DNA of 64,000 bases from assembly GCF_000283155.1 (NCBI RefSeq), contig NW_004454180.1, positions 21,491,689 to 21,555,688 on the forward strand, read 5' to 3'. This stretch comes from Ceratotherium simum simum (lineage: Eukaryota; Chordata; Mammalia; Perissodactyla; Rhinocerotidae). The number at the start of each line of letters is the position of its first letter. Positions within the stretch are counted from its first letter, which is position 1. The notes beneath the pieces are model-generated. The model was not told the origin of the DNA, searched no databases, and saw only the letters and a program-made list of their open reading frames with translations. The position numbers and the translations under genes were made by a program. Shown in pieces: positions 49,681 to 61,535 of the stretch.

Positions 49681-51265
49681 CTCGGAGAAGTTCTGTTTGT
49701 TTTTACAATGTGCCCCTAGAAGTTCATAACTGTGTGACAGCCTAAAAAAATATTGGTCAATACTGCCCCAGGGCAAAGGGAAGAATCCAAGACATTATGC
49801 TGCAGCATGTCACACAGCAGGTAATTTAAGATTCTAGGTTCTGAAATCCATCTCTTGAAGTAGTTCCTAGAATAGATATAGGACATTTATTTCAAGAAAT
49901 TCAAAACCAATCTTTTACCTTATCTCATTCATCCTTACCATACACTCATGAGAAATGAGAAGGTCAAATAAAACCAAGCCCAGATTTTTGATATGTAGAT
50001 CTGATAAGTGATTTATTAAGAAACATAATGTTTAATAGATCTCAAACTTCTGTTTCCCAAGGCTCTGCAGTGTTCTTGACTGAATGAATTAACTCATATC
50101 TTTGTGATGAGGGCAATGATTAGTTCCTGTTTTTCTGCCTCTTATGGATGTGGCAGTTTGAAAACATTTATCATTTACCTTGAATGTGTTCCCAGTCATG
50201 ATCACCTGCGGCCTTTTTGGGATTGCATATCTCGAGTAAACTGCATAGATTCCTGAACTACGTATTAGCATTGCCAGGTTTAAATCACTTACTCTATTTC
50301 AGTTAGTTTCACAGGACACGTGGACTGAAAATTCCTTCTCTATTGTGCCAGTGGAGAAGATTTATGAGGATTTTTTTTTTAGAGCCTGTAAGAGCAGCAT
50401 TTGCCCAGAATCCTCACTGAAAGGAATAATGAATGAAAATTTACTTAAAAACAAGATTTTAAATAATAAAGGACTGCACTGTGTGGAAGGAGCAGGTTCA
50501 CCCACCCTCATTAGAATGGCATTCATTGTCTGCGGGAACATCAACAATTGGTGCTGGCCTTTGTTAAACCATCACTAACACACTCCTTCAGGGGATTGGT
50601 AAAATGATTGAAAACAAAGTGAAATGAGGCAGTTAACATCTGGATGTGCAGAGACATTGCTGTCTTTACAAACAGAGAAGTTAAACACCCAATCAAATTC
50701 TAAAGTAGAAATATAACATGCAAAAATCAGCATAGCACAAAACTAATAGTATAAAGTAGATTTTGGAAATATATCTAAACAGCCAAAGTAAAAAAAAAAA
50801 AGTCCTTCTTAGGGAGACAACTGTCACGTCTAGGAAAGATTCCTGTTTGGCACCATAAGGAAGGGAACAGCTTTAGTCATGGGTTAGTGGGCGATCCAAA
50901 GGGATAGCTAATTCAATTTCCATTCATATCAATAGGAATTTAGGAGGAAAGAGGGAACAAGAAAGGGCGAGGGAGGACCTAGAGAGCATTAGTCATTGGA
51001 AAGTTGCTGAAACCTGAAGGAAAAATGGAGTTAGGAATTTCTAGGGTCAGTGATGTAACTGAAGAAATTATAAGAAAAGATGCTTAATATACAGTTTCTG
51101 AAATCATTGATGTAAAGCCCCTCTCCCTCTCATGATATGTGTGTATGAGTGTGTGTGCATGAAAGGGACAATCCACTGAGTGAGCCTTAAACCAAGGGAA
51201 GAATCATGGATACATGAGGCCCAAATGGGATGGAAACTCACAAGTAATCAGAATCATGAAGTCAG
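49681..51265. other. Unassigned non-coding DNA
   Basis: No gene or clear repeat. The plus and minus ORFs at 50345-50578 and 50362-50547 are opposite-strand shadows. Confidence 0.4.
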
Positions 51266-51267
51266 AG

Positions 51268-51310
51268 CCTGTAGCAATCATGAACCTGTAGCAATCATGA
51301 ACCTGTAAAT
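51268..51310. repeat. 17-bp tandem duplication
   Basis: The unit 'cctgtagcaatcatgaa' occurs twice head to tail and is followed by a partial third 'cctgta'. The copies are identical, which suggests a recent slip. Confidence 0.9.
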
Positions 51311-52935
51311 CCATGGAAATATGTAGGAATCTTGGGAATACACCTTTAATTATCATCTGGACAAAACTAGTGTCAATTGAAATCTGCTTTCCTGCACTTC
51401 AGATTTGTAATTATGGGAAAATTATTTTTCCATTCTCGTTGTGTTTAGTTGGAATTTCATTTTCATGGTTTTGAGCCACTTGAAAAACAATGATTTCTGT
51501 TGCATATCACCATCCTCTAACAACATGTTGCTGGACTTTGTTTTCTGTAGATTTTTTTTTTTTTTTTGCACGTCCCTCTCCCTCGCATGTCTGAATTGGT
51601 TCCTTAAGGACAATTCAGAATCACTGGTTTTAGTCTATTTTTAGTCTCTCTATACCTCGAGGCTTTGCCCATGATGCCACCAACTATCTTTCTTAAATGG
51701 TTAAATCATATTTTCCTTTTTAAGCAATTGTGATAGCAGCACTTCATAGCAAAATATTTTGACATTTTCATTTTTACACTCAAACGTATTTTGACTTCAC
51801 TGCTGGACCTTTTGTTTCATCTTCGCTCTGCTACTGGTAAGAAGAGTTACACCCCCATGTGCAAAGCAATGAGAAGACTGGCAAAGACAGAGTTAGTGCA
51901 AAGCACACACGATCTGGTCGATAGAAACACTCCTATAACATCTGGAGGCAATTTGCTGTGTTTTTCTTCTTGGTTAATTAGAGAAGAAACACTCATCCCC
52001 TATCTCATAATGAATATTACTGGTACCTGTCTGTAATATAAAGCAAAATAAACAATGACCAAAGCTTCTCATTATAGAAATGAATTTTGCATTATTTTTA
52101 CCCTCAAACATCAGACATGAAACACACACAAATTTACAATGGCAGAAACTTGTAGAATAAAATTTGAAACTGAAAAAAATCAAAGTGATGCTTATAATAA
52201 AAATTTTAAAATATTTACAGAAAATAATACATTTCATTAGCAGTGTTTAAGTAGAATAAATAATAATATAATAAATAGAAATGGTTTGATCAATGTTGAT
52301 ATATTTTTAAGTATGAAACTTGGTCTTTAAAAACATTGTTAAAATGCTGTCAGGGTCAAAATGGTGTGTCTAGACATCTGGTCATTCTCCTCGCTGCTTA
52401 AAGAATTGCTTAAAATACAGAATTCAAATTACTTTCCCAGCTAGCCTCAACCAACTCCCCAAGCTATAGTTACCAATTCCTTACCATAGTCCTTAGAACG
52501 CACTATGATCATATTGAAGATCTTATTTGTATTTTTACAATCTCATACTTTAAGTCCTGAAATATTTCCTCAGAACCTCATCTTCCCCATTTTCTGCCAG
52601 GCTTATAATACTAATCCAGAAGACAGTGTAATTCAGACAACACCAGGACCTTCATTTCTGGTGAGGAGGGTAGCACAGGCTTTAGGGAGGAATCGTAGTG
52701 TGGAGGCTATGATGTAAACAAATGTATACAAGTTATTTTATTGCCAAAATAAGATCTCTCAACTGTTTTTTTAATGTCATTTTATGACATAGCTTGTAAA
52801 TGTGTGCTGATGTGAGTTGTTTTGTAAAGGATTTATTTGATCATTCATTCATTCAGCAGTCTCTTCTATAAGAGGCAGTGGCAGACAGATGTCAATCTCA
52901 GAGTAAATGTAACTTTCCCAAAACAGAGGTGGGGG
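51311..52935. other. Unassigned non-coding DNA
   Basis: No gene. A long T run sits at 51551-51567 and an L2-end-like 'gatcattcattcattcagca' near 52838-52858. Confidence 0.4.
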
Positions 52936-53135
52936 CTAACTCCAAAAATTGTCCTGGAATAGAATAACAACCAGATTGGAAGTTTTATAAGTGTGCTGGA
53001 AATTTATCATGTATCTTTGCCTCTCGGCATTTTCAAACCATTCCAAGTCATGAGGAATTTCACGTATTAGGAATTCTATTGATACCAAGCAATGGGTTTG
53101 CTCTGCTCCCTGTGATCTGAGCCAAATAATCACAA
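52936..53135 (-). mobile_element. Possible endogenous retroviral internal remnant
   Basis: Directly downstream, on the minus strand, of the LTR-like block at 53136-53575. A 65-codon frame is open here but shows no motif I can assign, and no primer-binding site is certain. Interpreted as leftover 5' internal sequence of a retrovirus-like element, broken and non-coding. Confidence 0.3.
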
Positions 53136-53575
53136 TGAGTTAGAGATCAAGACAGGAATTTTTAATTTGATTAGCTGGCATAATCAGGAAGATAGCAGAC
53201 TAATGTCTCAGGAAAACCATCTTCAAAAATTACAGAATCTTGAGGTAATTATATAGGGAAAATAGGCAGCAAGGAGAGGGTTTCCTTCAGGCATGACAGA
53301 CTCCAGGGTCTTTTATTGTTCCATTCTTCTATCAGCTGTGATGGATACCCTGTAGGTGTGTTTCCTGCCTGTGGTCAGCCTGTTCCTGGAGAGAAACTTA
53401 TAGAACAAAGTTTTAATTTATCAAGCTACCTGGGAGTACATAAGTAAGCAGAGGCCATATATCAGGAGAGCATGTAAATTTTTTTCAGAGCATGTGCAGG
53501 GCAGCGAGTTGTCACACAGAGGAGGGGCTGGGGCCATTTAGCATAACAAGATGGCCTCACCTATGTTTGCTTACA
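53136..53575 (-). mobile_element. Probable LTR of an endogenous retrovirus
   Basis: Read on the minus strand it begins 'tgtaagcaaacataggtgag' and ends '...ctctaactca', the TG...CA form of LTRs. It contains 'aacaataaaagaccctggag', which could be a TATA or poly-A signal region, and 'ccctatataattacctcaag'. About 440 bp, a usual LTR length. Family not recognised and boundaries inferred. Confidence 0.5.
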
Positions 53576-54249
53576 GTATCTCCCCAGGCAGAGGCATAAC
53601 TTGCTTCTATCCTGCTTTGAAGCTAGATAGCAGGAATATGGCTTGTCTGCCAGTCAGATAGATCCACATGAGACATCAATTCAGAAATTCATTTCTGGTG
53701 TGCTGGCGCACAGGAGTCTGGCTTTCAGGAGTGACAGTGGCATTGGAGGTTTTACTGTACAATGCCCAGCATCAGCATTGTGAACTGCAGGGTAAGTATC
53801 CAACATAAAGGCAAGAAGGTTGCTGCAAGAGTAGCCTCCACACCTAACTCTATGATCCTATCAACAAGTCTGAGAAACTTTAAGTATCTTCTAATAAGTC
53901 TCCTTTCTTCTTAAACTAGCTAGTGGTGGTTCTCCTGCAACTAGAAGCCATGATAAACTGAGATAACAACAGGAACTTATACTTCTCCCAGGTTCTAGAA
54001 TATATAAATGACAATGACCACTCTCTTGAATTATACGACTAAGTAATATTTGAATATACACTTCAGAATTGCATTATTTCAAGGTCCTGGGGAGTAAGTA
54101 GTCCTTTGGACAAGTCACTTAAGCAGTGGAATGGCTCTTTGAGGCTCAGAATTTTGATTTTGAAGTGTCAATATTAATCACTTCCTAAGCCAGTAGTTGT
54201 GAGAGTGAAATAGAATTTTTGTAAAATGACTCAAAAGTATCTGGAACAT
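53576..54249. other. Unassigned non-coding DNA
   Basis: No gene or repeat recognised; may include more of the flanking element. Confidence 0.35.
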
Positions 54250-54460
54250 ATCTAGTGCTCACCACATTGTGGCTGCTTTTGCTGATGTAGTGGCAGCTGC
54301 AGTAGCATCAAGATCTGAGAAAGTTCTTTATTGTATTAGCTCATTTATCCTCACAGAAACCCTAGGAAGTATTACAATTTCCAGTTTTACTGATGAAGAA
54401 TATGATGTTGAAGGTTTAAGTATCTCATCCAAAATCATACAAATTGAAAATAGCACAGTC
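54250..54460 (+). repeat. MIR SINE
   Basis: 'ttagctcatttatcctcaca', 'gaaaccctaggaagtattac', 'cagttttactgatgaagaat' and 'aagtatctcatccaaaatca' follow an ancient MIR in plus orientation. The 90-codon ORF at 54269-54541 runs through it and is therefore not a gene. Confidence 0.6.
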
Positions 54461-54639
54461 AACATTTCTCTAAAACCTGTGCTCCCCATACCCTCCAATA
54501 CTGCCTACCCAGATCAAAGTCTGATGAACACAAACGTATGAGTCAGGATGCATCAGCGGCCAAAGCCAGCACGAGCAAAGAAGAAGGAAGGCACAGAGTC
54601 AGGGCAGGTGTATATTGTCCCAGAACCATAGGCTAACAT

Positions 54640-54865
54640 CTTTAGAGGACTAACTATGCTCCACGTACTGCTGTAAGCTCTTCATGTGTGTCATTGCATT
54701 TAATCATTACAAGAAAGCAAGAAGACAAGCTCTATCAGTAAAGTGATTATCACCCTTTTACAGGAAAACTGAGACATAGCAATGTTTGCAAGATCACAGA
54801 GCTAGCATACAGTGAAGCTGGGAACTGAAGCTAACCAGTCTGACTTCCAAGTCTGTGTTATTAAG
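54640..54865 (+). repeat. MIR SINE
   Basis: 'ctatgctccacgtactgctg', 'tcattgcatttaatcattac', 'cacccttttacaggaaaact', 'gagacatagcaatgtttgca' and 'agatcacagagctagcatac' are in MIR order. It lies in tandem with the preceding copy. Confidence 0.75.
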
Positions 54866-55407
54866 CAAACGTTATGTTATCTCCAGTTTGCTGTGGTTAA
54901 GAACTCTGACTCTGATCTCAAACTCATCTATATTGTTGTACGTGATAATTAAGAAGTGATAATACACGAACATTTGCATTGTTTAAGGAGTTTGTTTTTG
55001 TTGTATTGTTTGTTTTTAAATGGACATCAAATTCACTTTGTTTCCTGGTTTGTTGGTTGCTACTGTCTTTTGATTGCTCATAGGTCATGAGTACTCACTA
55101 AGAAGAAACAAAAGAAAAAAAAAAATGTTGATGGGGCAGGGAAAAGCTGTAGGGGAAAGAGGAATGTGGATATTCCCTGCAAAAATGGGAAAGAGAATAG
55201 TCTATGGGGAACTGGAGCAGTGGAGACTGTTTCGCTGATTCTTGACAGTGCCCAAGGCAGAGGACCCATCCTGGGTAGTAATGGTGTGTGGAAAAGCAAG
55301 GAGATAAAAATCACAAAAAATTCACAAAGTTCAAAGTTCTGGCTTGACAAAGAAGTAGTGGAGAGTCACTTAAGTATGTGAATTATAATTTATATATGCT
55401 AAATAGG
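54866..55407. other. Unassigned non-coding DNA
   Basis: Opposite-strand ORFs at 55078-55350 and 55166-55381 overlap and match nothing known. Confidence 0.4.
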
Positions 55408-55957
55408 TGTAGGGGAGGAAGAAATATTCCTCTACCCTTTTAGGTTCTTCTGGCTAATCTGAGAATTAAATTGACATGAGACAGAATAACAGGATAAAGT
55501 CAAAGTTATTAACATGTATATATGGGAGAAATCCAGGAAAACCGAGTAACTCACCAAAATGGCCAAAGCCCTCACTTTAAATATCATCTTCAGCTAAAGA
55601 CAGAGGAGGATGTTGGAGGTAGTGGTTTGGGACTTCGAAGGGGAGGAAGGCAATTCACATGGAGATGGAAAAGCAAATGTTTGGTAAACAAATGTTGACC
55701 ATGCCTTGCAGAGACAATGGGACATGGGGAGGACTTTGATCAAACGGGCCTTGCTAGGTTCCTCCCTGTCTACCACACCTAGTTCATATTATACTATAGT
55801 TATCTGTGGGGACAGCTCCTTCCCGGAACAGGCTTTCTAACTTAAATTCTTATATGCAGTTAGGGGCAAGGTCAAAATTTCTTCCTGAGTCTTTTGTTCT
55901 TAAAAATAATCAAGCCAAAGAGACACATTTTAGGGTAGCAAATTCTGCTCCCCTACA
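55408..55957 (-). mobile_element. Solo LTR with 10-bp inverted ends
   Basis: The block starts 'tgtaggggag' (55408-55417) and ends 'ctcccctaca' (55948-55957), perfect reverse complements with the TG...CA termini of retroviral LTRs, 550 bp apart. The minus reading has 'gaagatgatatttaaagtga' (TATA-like) and a 3' part 'ctgtctcatgtcaatttaat', which fits ERVL-type LTRs I remember; orientation is tentative. Flanks 'atagg' and 'taaga' are not a clean duplication. No internal viral genes adjoin it. Confidence 0.65.
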
Positions 55958-56834
55958 TAAGAAAAACAATAACGTTCTCTCATGGGTGTGTGTGTGTTGT
56001 TTTATGGAATGGAGAGCACAGTTCCTGTCAGGTTCAACCATTCAATAAATTTTAACAATTGTTATCAATATTTCTATCATGAATTCTCGTTTCTATGGAA
56101 TGGATCATTATTAAAGAGCCAAGGTGAACTCCTTTAATCTCAGATCTTAAGATTACAGATGTCTTTCCTCTTTATATTTTTGCATATCTTATATTTCTTT
56201 ATCGCTAAATTTTCCCCCTATTTTCTTTTCTAACTGGTCTTCCTCTCCCTATGTTCTCCCTTGACTGTAATTATCAATCTAAATGCAACCTAAATTTTAC
56301 AAGAAAAATAGCATGTAGGTTAATATGCAGAAAAAGTTTTTGAGATTTAGTAAGTAGCAATTTTAATATATTCTTGATTCTGTGTGCGAAGTTGATGTCT
56401 GCGTATATTGTGGCAATAAACTTACCTTTTTAGTGGTACAATCTCTGTCCAATTAAAATGTGCTTAAAATATGCTTATTAGCATGTGTTTGAGTTATGTA
56501 TGAATAAATGCATGCAAATCTTCCATTTGTGTACTTATAGCGGGTGAGACTAATAGGAGTACCTAAAGCAAGGAGAAATAGTCTGGCTGCAGTTCAACTA
56601 CAGAGAGCTCATATTTCTTCTCTTAGTGTTACAGCCTTCATGCCATTAAACTGTTATTTATTGATCCTGCTGACAAGGGCAGCAAAGCAGAGTAATTTTA
56701 CATCTCAAAATGAAAAAAAATAAATTAAAAAATCTCTTTTCTGATAGATTGTGCATATCCAGTGCTAAACATTCCATTTCATGTTTTCATGCTTCTGTAC
56801 CTTAGCAAAATGTTTAGATAGTGTGATTTTAAAA
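55958..56834. other. Unassigned AT-rich DNA
   Basis: No gene or repeat recognised; a short 'gggtgtgtgtgtgttg' lies at 55984-55999. Confidence 0.4.
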
Positions 56835-57010
56835 AGATTCCAGTCACAAGAGCAACAAAATTACATTACTCAGGGATAAGTCTAATAAAAGAAATGGAAA
56901 AACTTTATGAAGAAAGTTGTAAAATTTTATTAAAGAACCTAAAAAGTCTAAATAAATAGATGAGTAGACAAATCAAGTTCTTGATTTTCTTATATGTCCA
57001 GAAGTAATAT
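56835..57010 (+). repeat. L1 ORF2 fragment
   Basis: 'ttacattactcagggataag', 'tctaataaaagaaatggaaa', 'actttatgaagaaagttgta' and 'aaaaagtctaaataaataga' follow the L1 ORF2 sense sequence around the 'LGI.L..' to 'DLN.W' region. Isolated and decayed. Confidence 0.6.
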
Positions 57011-57499
57011 AACCATAAATGAGATAAATGTGTGGAAGTATTGTCCCTGATTTTTTAATTGATAGTATCTTTTGTTTAATTCATTTATCAAAAATATTAG
57101 TATCAGGAAAGGAGAAAATCTTGTAAGCCAAATGCCACATTAAAAAGATAATAAATTATTAATTTTATCTTTTGATATCAATTTTATAAATTTTTTTAAA
57201 AAGTAGCTGTTACCATTAGGGAAAATAGAAATTATGGTAATGATTAAAATGATCTATTCATCTCTTTTTTTGTTTTTATTTTTGTTTTTTCCTCCTCTAT
57301 ATGTTCGTTATTTTCAACTTGTGGAATCTACAAAGAGGCAACGGCAAACGGCCATGTTAACTAATTCCTTATCAATTTGGAAAGGGGGAATTTATTTTAA
57401 AAATTTAGAAATCATGACCTATGATTCGAAATATAATTGTTAAATGTGAATTGTATGTGTCAGTTTTTATTTTATTGGTTTTTTTGTGTTTTGTTTTTT

Positions 57500-60220
57500 T
57501 ACTATTACTTACTATAATTTTCTGTGCAAATTTTAAATACAGTTTTCATTTAGGACATTGCATTTTCTACTAACTTACAATACAGTACTGGTAAACTGCA
57601 CTGTTATCTCCTTTCCCTGTGTAATCATTTATGTATTGAGAGTGCTTAAAAATTTAATATATCAGTTCATCATTTTTAACTGTCATTGAATTTGCTGCAA
57701 ATGTGGGTTCTTCATTTTTTCACTATGGAATGATGCTAAGGTTTCTGTGTTCTTGTTGGCTTGGTCAAGCTCTTCAATGATGGATCCAGAAGAAGCTACT
57801 CTAGATGAAATCTCTCTGCCCCAGGGAAGTACCAAGGAGTTTTTCCTGGTATGTTTCTGTTCTCTGGAACAGCTTGGTAATGGGAGTTTGCAAACTTTCT
57901 CCAACTCTTTCTACTGATATGCAAATATCTCGTTCTCTGCAATGTGATTTTTATTGAGCCAGTTGATGTTTTCACTATACTTGTCAAAAATCTTCTATTT
58001 GTCCTCATCATTGATACTCCCTTTGATATTTGATATTTTTTTATTCTAGTAACATTGGCTTATAACATTATATAAATTTAAGGTGTACATCACTATATTT
58101 CAATTTCTGTGTAGATTATGTCATGTTCACCACCCAAAGACTAATTACAATCAATCACCATACAAGTGTGCCTAATCACTCCTTTCACCCTCTGCCCTCT
58201 CCCCTTTCCCTCTGGTAACCACCAATTTAATCACTGTCTCTATGTGACTGTTTGTTTTTGTTATCTTCTATTTAAGAGTGAGATCATACGGTAATTTGAC
58301 TTTCTCCCTCTGACTTATTTTGCTTAGCATTATACCCTCAAGGTCCACCCATGTTGTTACAAATGGCCAGATTTCATGGTTTTTTTTATGGCCGAGTAGT
58401 ATTCCATTGTGTATATATACCACATCTTCTTTTTCCATTCATCCCTTGATGGGCACCTAGGTTGCTTCCAAGTCTTGACTATTGTGAATAATACTGCAAT
58501 GAACAAAGGTGTGTGTGTATCTTTACACATTCGTGTTTTCATGTTCTTTGGATAAATACCCAGCAGTGGGATAGCTGGATCATATGGTAGTTCTATTCTT
58601 AATTTTTTGAGGAATCTCCATACTGTTTTCCATAATAGCTGCACCAGTTGCCTTTGATATTTTTTGCGTTCAACCATGGCTTTCACGTTGAAGATGTGGG
58701 ATATAAAAGAATACTTAGAAGGCTCTCTGTGTCTCCACTTTTCATTTCAACTTTGTGTTTCTTAGCCTTGTGAATTGTACCCTCAATGTATTCCTTGCTC
58801 AAAAGACCCTGTGATTTGTGATGGTGATCTTGTTCTTTTTTCCTGTATTGTTATCCACAGACTATGAACTGAGATATACCATAGCAAACAGTAGTATGCC
58901 TATGAACTAAAACTTGCCAAGCAGGTAGCCATGGCACATTCATCTTTATAAACTAGAATAAGTGCACTGAGCTAGTTGTCTGATTAAGTAGTGAAGGTGT
59001 GTGTCTGCTTGTGGGCCTGCTGATAATGTGTTTGATCATAGAAATTGTGACCCTACCAGGAGTTTCAATTCCAATGGAAAAAATAGTGATATTGAAGAGC
59101 AGCAAAGCTTGAACATCATCAGATTTGTCCCTGGATAAGATCACCACCTGGACAGATGTATCATAAACAATAACTGCAGAGAGGCTGATGTTCTTGTCAA
59201 TTGTTTTCCGTTGACGAAGTCTTGCAGAAGTTTCTGAATGTTGGAGATATGTGTATAATCACCCATCAGGATGAGGACATGTATCTGTGACTTGTCTAAC
59301 TTGGCATAGTAAAAGGTTTTCTCCAGAGTCCAGAAGGCCACAGAGCAGGTCAGCATTCAAGTTTTCAAACTGGCATAGATAATGGAAGTGTGGAAGTCAA
59401 CCTTTCCTTGGAGAGAATCAGTACCAATTTTGACCTGTTTTTTTTTTTTAAGAAAGTACATTGAGCATGTTTACAGTAGTACAGAGGCTGTGGTAAGTTC
59501 TCTTGTTCTCGCTGATATCATTCTTGTGCTTGGACTTGAAATCTGCAATGAAATGTTTTGTTTGTCAAAGACTTCTCCAACTCAGCGTTAGTCTTTTGCT
59601 GTAGATTTGACCGAAAAGATTCCATATTCAATAGTGAGGATTTACACATTAAAAGTACACCTTCTAAGAAACAGGTCACCATATTTATTTCACACCAAGA
59701 TCTTGTTCAAGCCATAAACAATAGCAGCAGTCAATGGCTCTTTGATGCTTCTGAGGATACTGAGACCAGCAATGGGTCTAACATCTTTGGAAACCTGATG
59801 TTGAGAGTCATTAATAAACTAATGCTGTGACAATAGAATTTGTTAACAGTCTTCCCTAGCTAGACTTCTGTGATTTCCTCATCTGTGCTAGAATCGTAGA
59901 AGATACCTCCTCTGGATAGAAGCTTCTGGACTCTCCCTTGTATTCCATCTGGACCATGGGCCTTCTTGCATCATTTACTACCAAGAAGAGTGAAAGGTTC
60001 ATACCAGACTGGACAAAAGTATTATCACATCTTTGTCCAAACAAATGTGGTCTGATTCCTTGAAACATACCACCAATCAATTGTGCAGTATCAGTTAAGG
60101 TAACAGTTTTAGGTGATCCACCTAATCATTGGCAATCATCTCTACTTTCCCATGCTGGAAGATACCCACACAGGAATAGATGGTGCCCGTATCCTTGGCA
60201 ACTGTAGGTAGCTGAGACAC
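57500..60220 (-). pseudogene. HSPA8: HSPA8 (HSC70) processed pseudogene, interrupted by L1
   Basis: Minus-strand reading follows the cytosolic Hsp70 chaperone from end to end without introns. The former start is at about 60220 (GTG in place of ATG), followed by '[18 protein letters not shown]' (ATPase N-terminus), 'FYPEEVSS' near 59900, 'LTIEYGIFSVKSTA' near 59600, 'NADLLCG', 'AKLDKSQIH' and '[12 protein letters not shown]' near 59200-59320. Then come 'SIGIETPGRV' near 59060, the C-terminal lid near 57800-58010, and 'SSGSIIEELD' in place of the usual SSGPTIEEVD end (57755-57800). The 3' UTR ('gtactgtattgtaagttagt', 'aaaatgcaatgtcctaaatg') resembles HSPA8 rather than inducible HSPA1 genes. Many stops, frameshifts, small deletions and the loss of most catalytic motifs rule out function. 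An A-rich tail region lies at about 57480-57505. No insertion-site duplication was found. Confidence 0.9.
58032..58650 (-). repeat. 5'-truncated L1 inserted in the HSPA8 pseudogene
   Basis: T-rich tail, 3' UTR ('aaggtgtacatcactatatt', 'tcatgttcaccacccaaaga'), then the ORF2 C-terminal end, still open on the minus strand at 58357-58686 and carrying '[14 protein letters not shown]', 'YIYTMEYYSAIKK' and 'WKQPRCPSRDEWKKK'. The first few codons of that ORF ('MKAMVER') belong to the pseudogene. Target-site duplication 'cctttgatattt' at 58020-58031 and 58651-58662 (last base ambiguous). Low decay marks it as younger than the other L1 pieces. Confidence 0.93.
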
Positions 60221-60561
60221 GGGTTTCTGAGTGTAGATGTAGCTCAGCTCATTGGAAGAAGTAGTGACTGGAACTGCTATGTTCAAGGGAAGTCCTATAT
60301 TTTTTTTGAAAAAAAATGTACACATCTTTTTCTTAGAGTGAAGATAGTAGTTATTTATTGTAAAACAGCCACTCTATAACAAATTATTCAAATTAGCACT
60401 ATTTATACACATTCAAGTGAGATTTTTGGTGATGTTCTTTCCAGTTATTTCCTTCTGCATACCTCTGGATAAATATAAGTATAAAATGAATGTAATTTCA
60501 CATATATAGAAACATGACATCCTCCTGTTTTTAAAGTTTTTATATGCAAAAATATATCGTG
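60221..60561. other. Unassigned AT-rich DNA
   Basis: May include remnants of the HSPA8 5' UTR immediately upstream of the former start, but nothing I can match. No gene. Confidence 0.4.
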
Positions 60562-60590
60562 GAGATAGATAGATAGATAGATAGATAGAG
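60562..60590. repeat. (GATA)n microsatellite
   Basis: About seven perfect 'gata' units ('gatagatagatagataga'), likely polymorphic. Confidence 0.92.
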
Positions 60591-61159
60591 ATTAAATAGA
60601 ATTTCCTTACTCAATTTAAGTGTTTCCATAGTACAGAATTGCGTTTTATGTGTGAACTGTTTAATCTGGCTCTCATTGATAGACATTTTTTATGTTTCTA
60701 ATTTTTGTCTACTATAAACGATAGTGAAGTCTTTGTGCAAGTACATTTCTTCACTTCTGTAATTATTTTCTTAATATTGATTCTCCAAACTCGTTGCTAA
60801 ATCAAAGTATGTTTTTCATTTCAAAATATTTGGATATTTATTTCCAAAATAAATATTGTGATTAATACTCCAAAGAACAGATCATAAAATATCTTTTTCC
60901 TCATAATATCTCCAACACCAGATTTTAGTTACACATTTTAAATTCTATCAATCTGATTGTTGAAAAATTGTACCTTATAGTTTTAATTTGCCTTTATTTT
61001 AATACTAAAGATTTTGAATTACCTTTTACATTATTTTGGTGACTTGAATGGTCCCTTTTGTGAAACACATATCTATGTAGTTTGAATAGTTTTCTACTTG
61101 GATGATGAACTTTTTGTAATTAATCTTTAGTTGGTTGACTTAATATTTCTAGTTATTTA
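60591..61159. other. Unassigned AT-rich DNA
   Basis: T-rich text that may be a reversed old L1 end ('ttaatctggctctcattgat', 'atagacattttttatgtttc'), but not securely. Confidence 0.35.
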
Positions 61160-61425
61160 ACTGCCCTTCCCCACCATAAGATTTGTTTTTGGGTACTCTT
61201 CTGACCCTGGGTTTGACCATGTAGTTTGTTTTGGTCATGAAAAGGGGGTGGATGTGTTGGGTGGTGCTGGGGCGCAGAAGCTCTGGGAGTCCTTGATAGG
61301 CCCATTACTGCTCTTTGTCTCTCTGTCTCTTCTCCTCGAGAGACTTCGCCTTCCACTGACTTGCAATGTAACACAAGAACGGAAACGTTTGATGTAAGCC
61401 ATTGAGATTTGGGGGATTGCTTTTC
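61160..61425 (+). repeat. MaLR-type LTR fragment (MLT1-like)
   Basis: 'gggtttgaccatgtagtttg', 'ttttggtcatgaaaaggggg', 'ctctttgtctctctgtctct' and especially 'gatgtaagccattgagattt' then 'gggggattgc' match the end of MLT1/THE-type LTRs. The minus ORF at 61153-61374 is incidental. Confidence 0.6.
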
Positions 61426-61535
61426 ATTTTTTTTTATTTTCTTTTTATTTTTTTATTTTGAAATTTTTGTTGTACATTATGTTTATGTCACCATATAAGG
61501 TGGGGATTGCTTTATCTATTTATTTATTTATTTTA

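Noticed and set aside
54269..54541. 90-codon plus ORF with an acidic middle
   Set aside because: It runs through a MIR SINE and has no coding context.
58357..58686. 109-codon minus ORF as a gene
   Set aside because: It is the C-terminal end of L1 ORF2 fused by chance to a few codons of the HSPA8 pseudogene.
59141..59356. Hsp70-like ORF as a functional chaperone gene
   Set aside because: Only a fragment between stops and frameshifts; the whole locus is a decayed intronless copy split by an L1.
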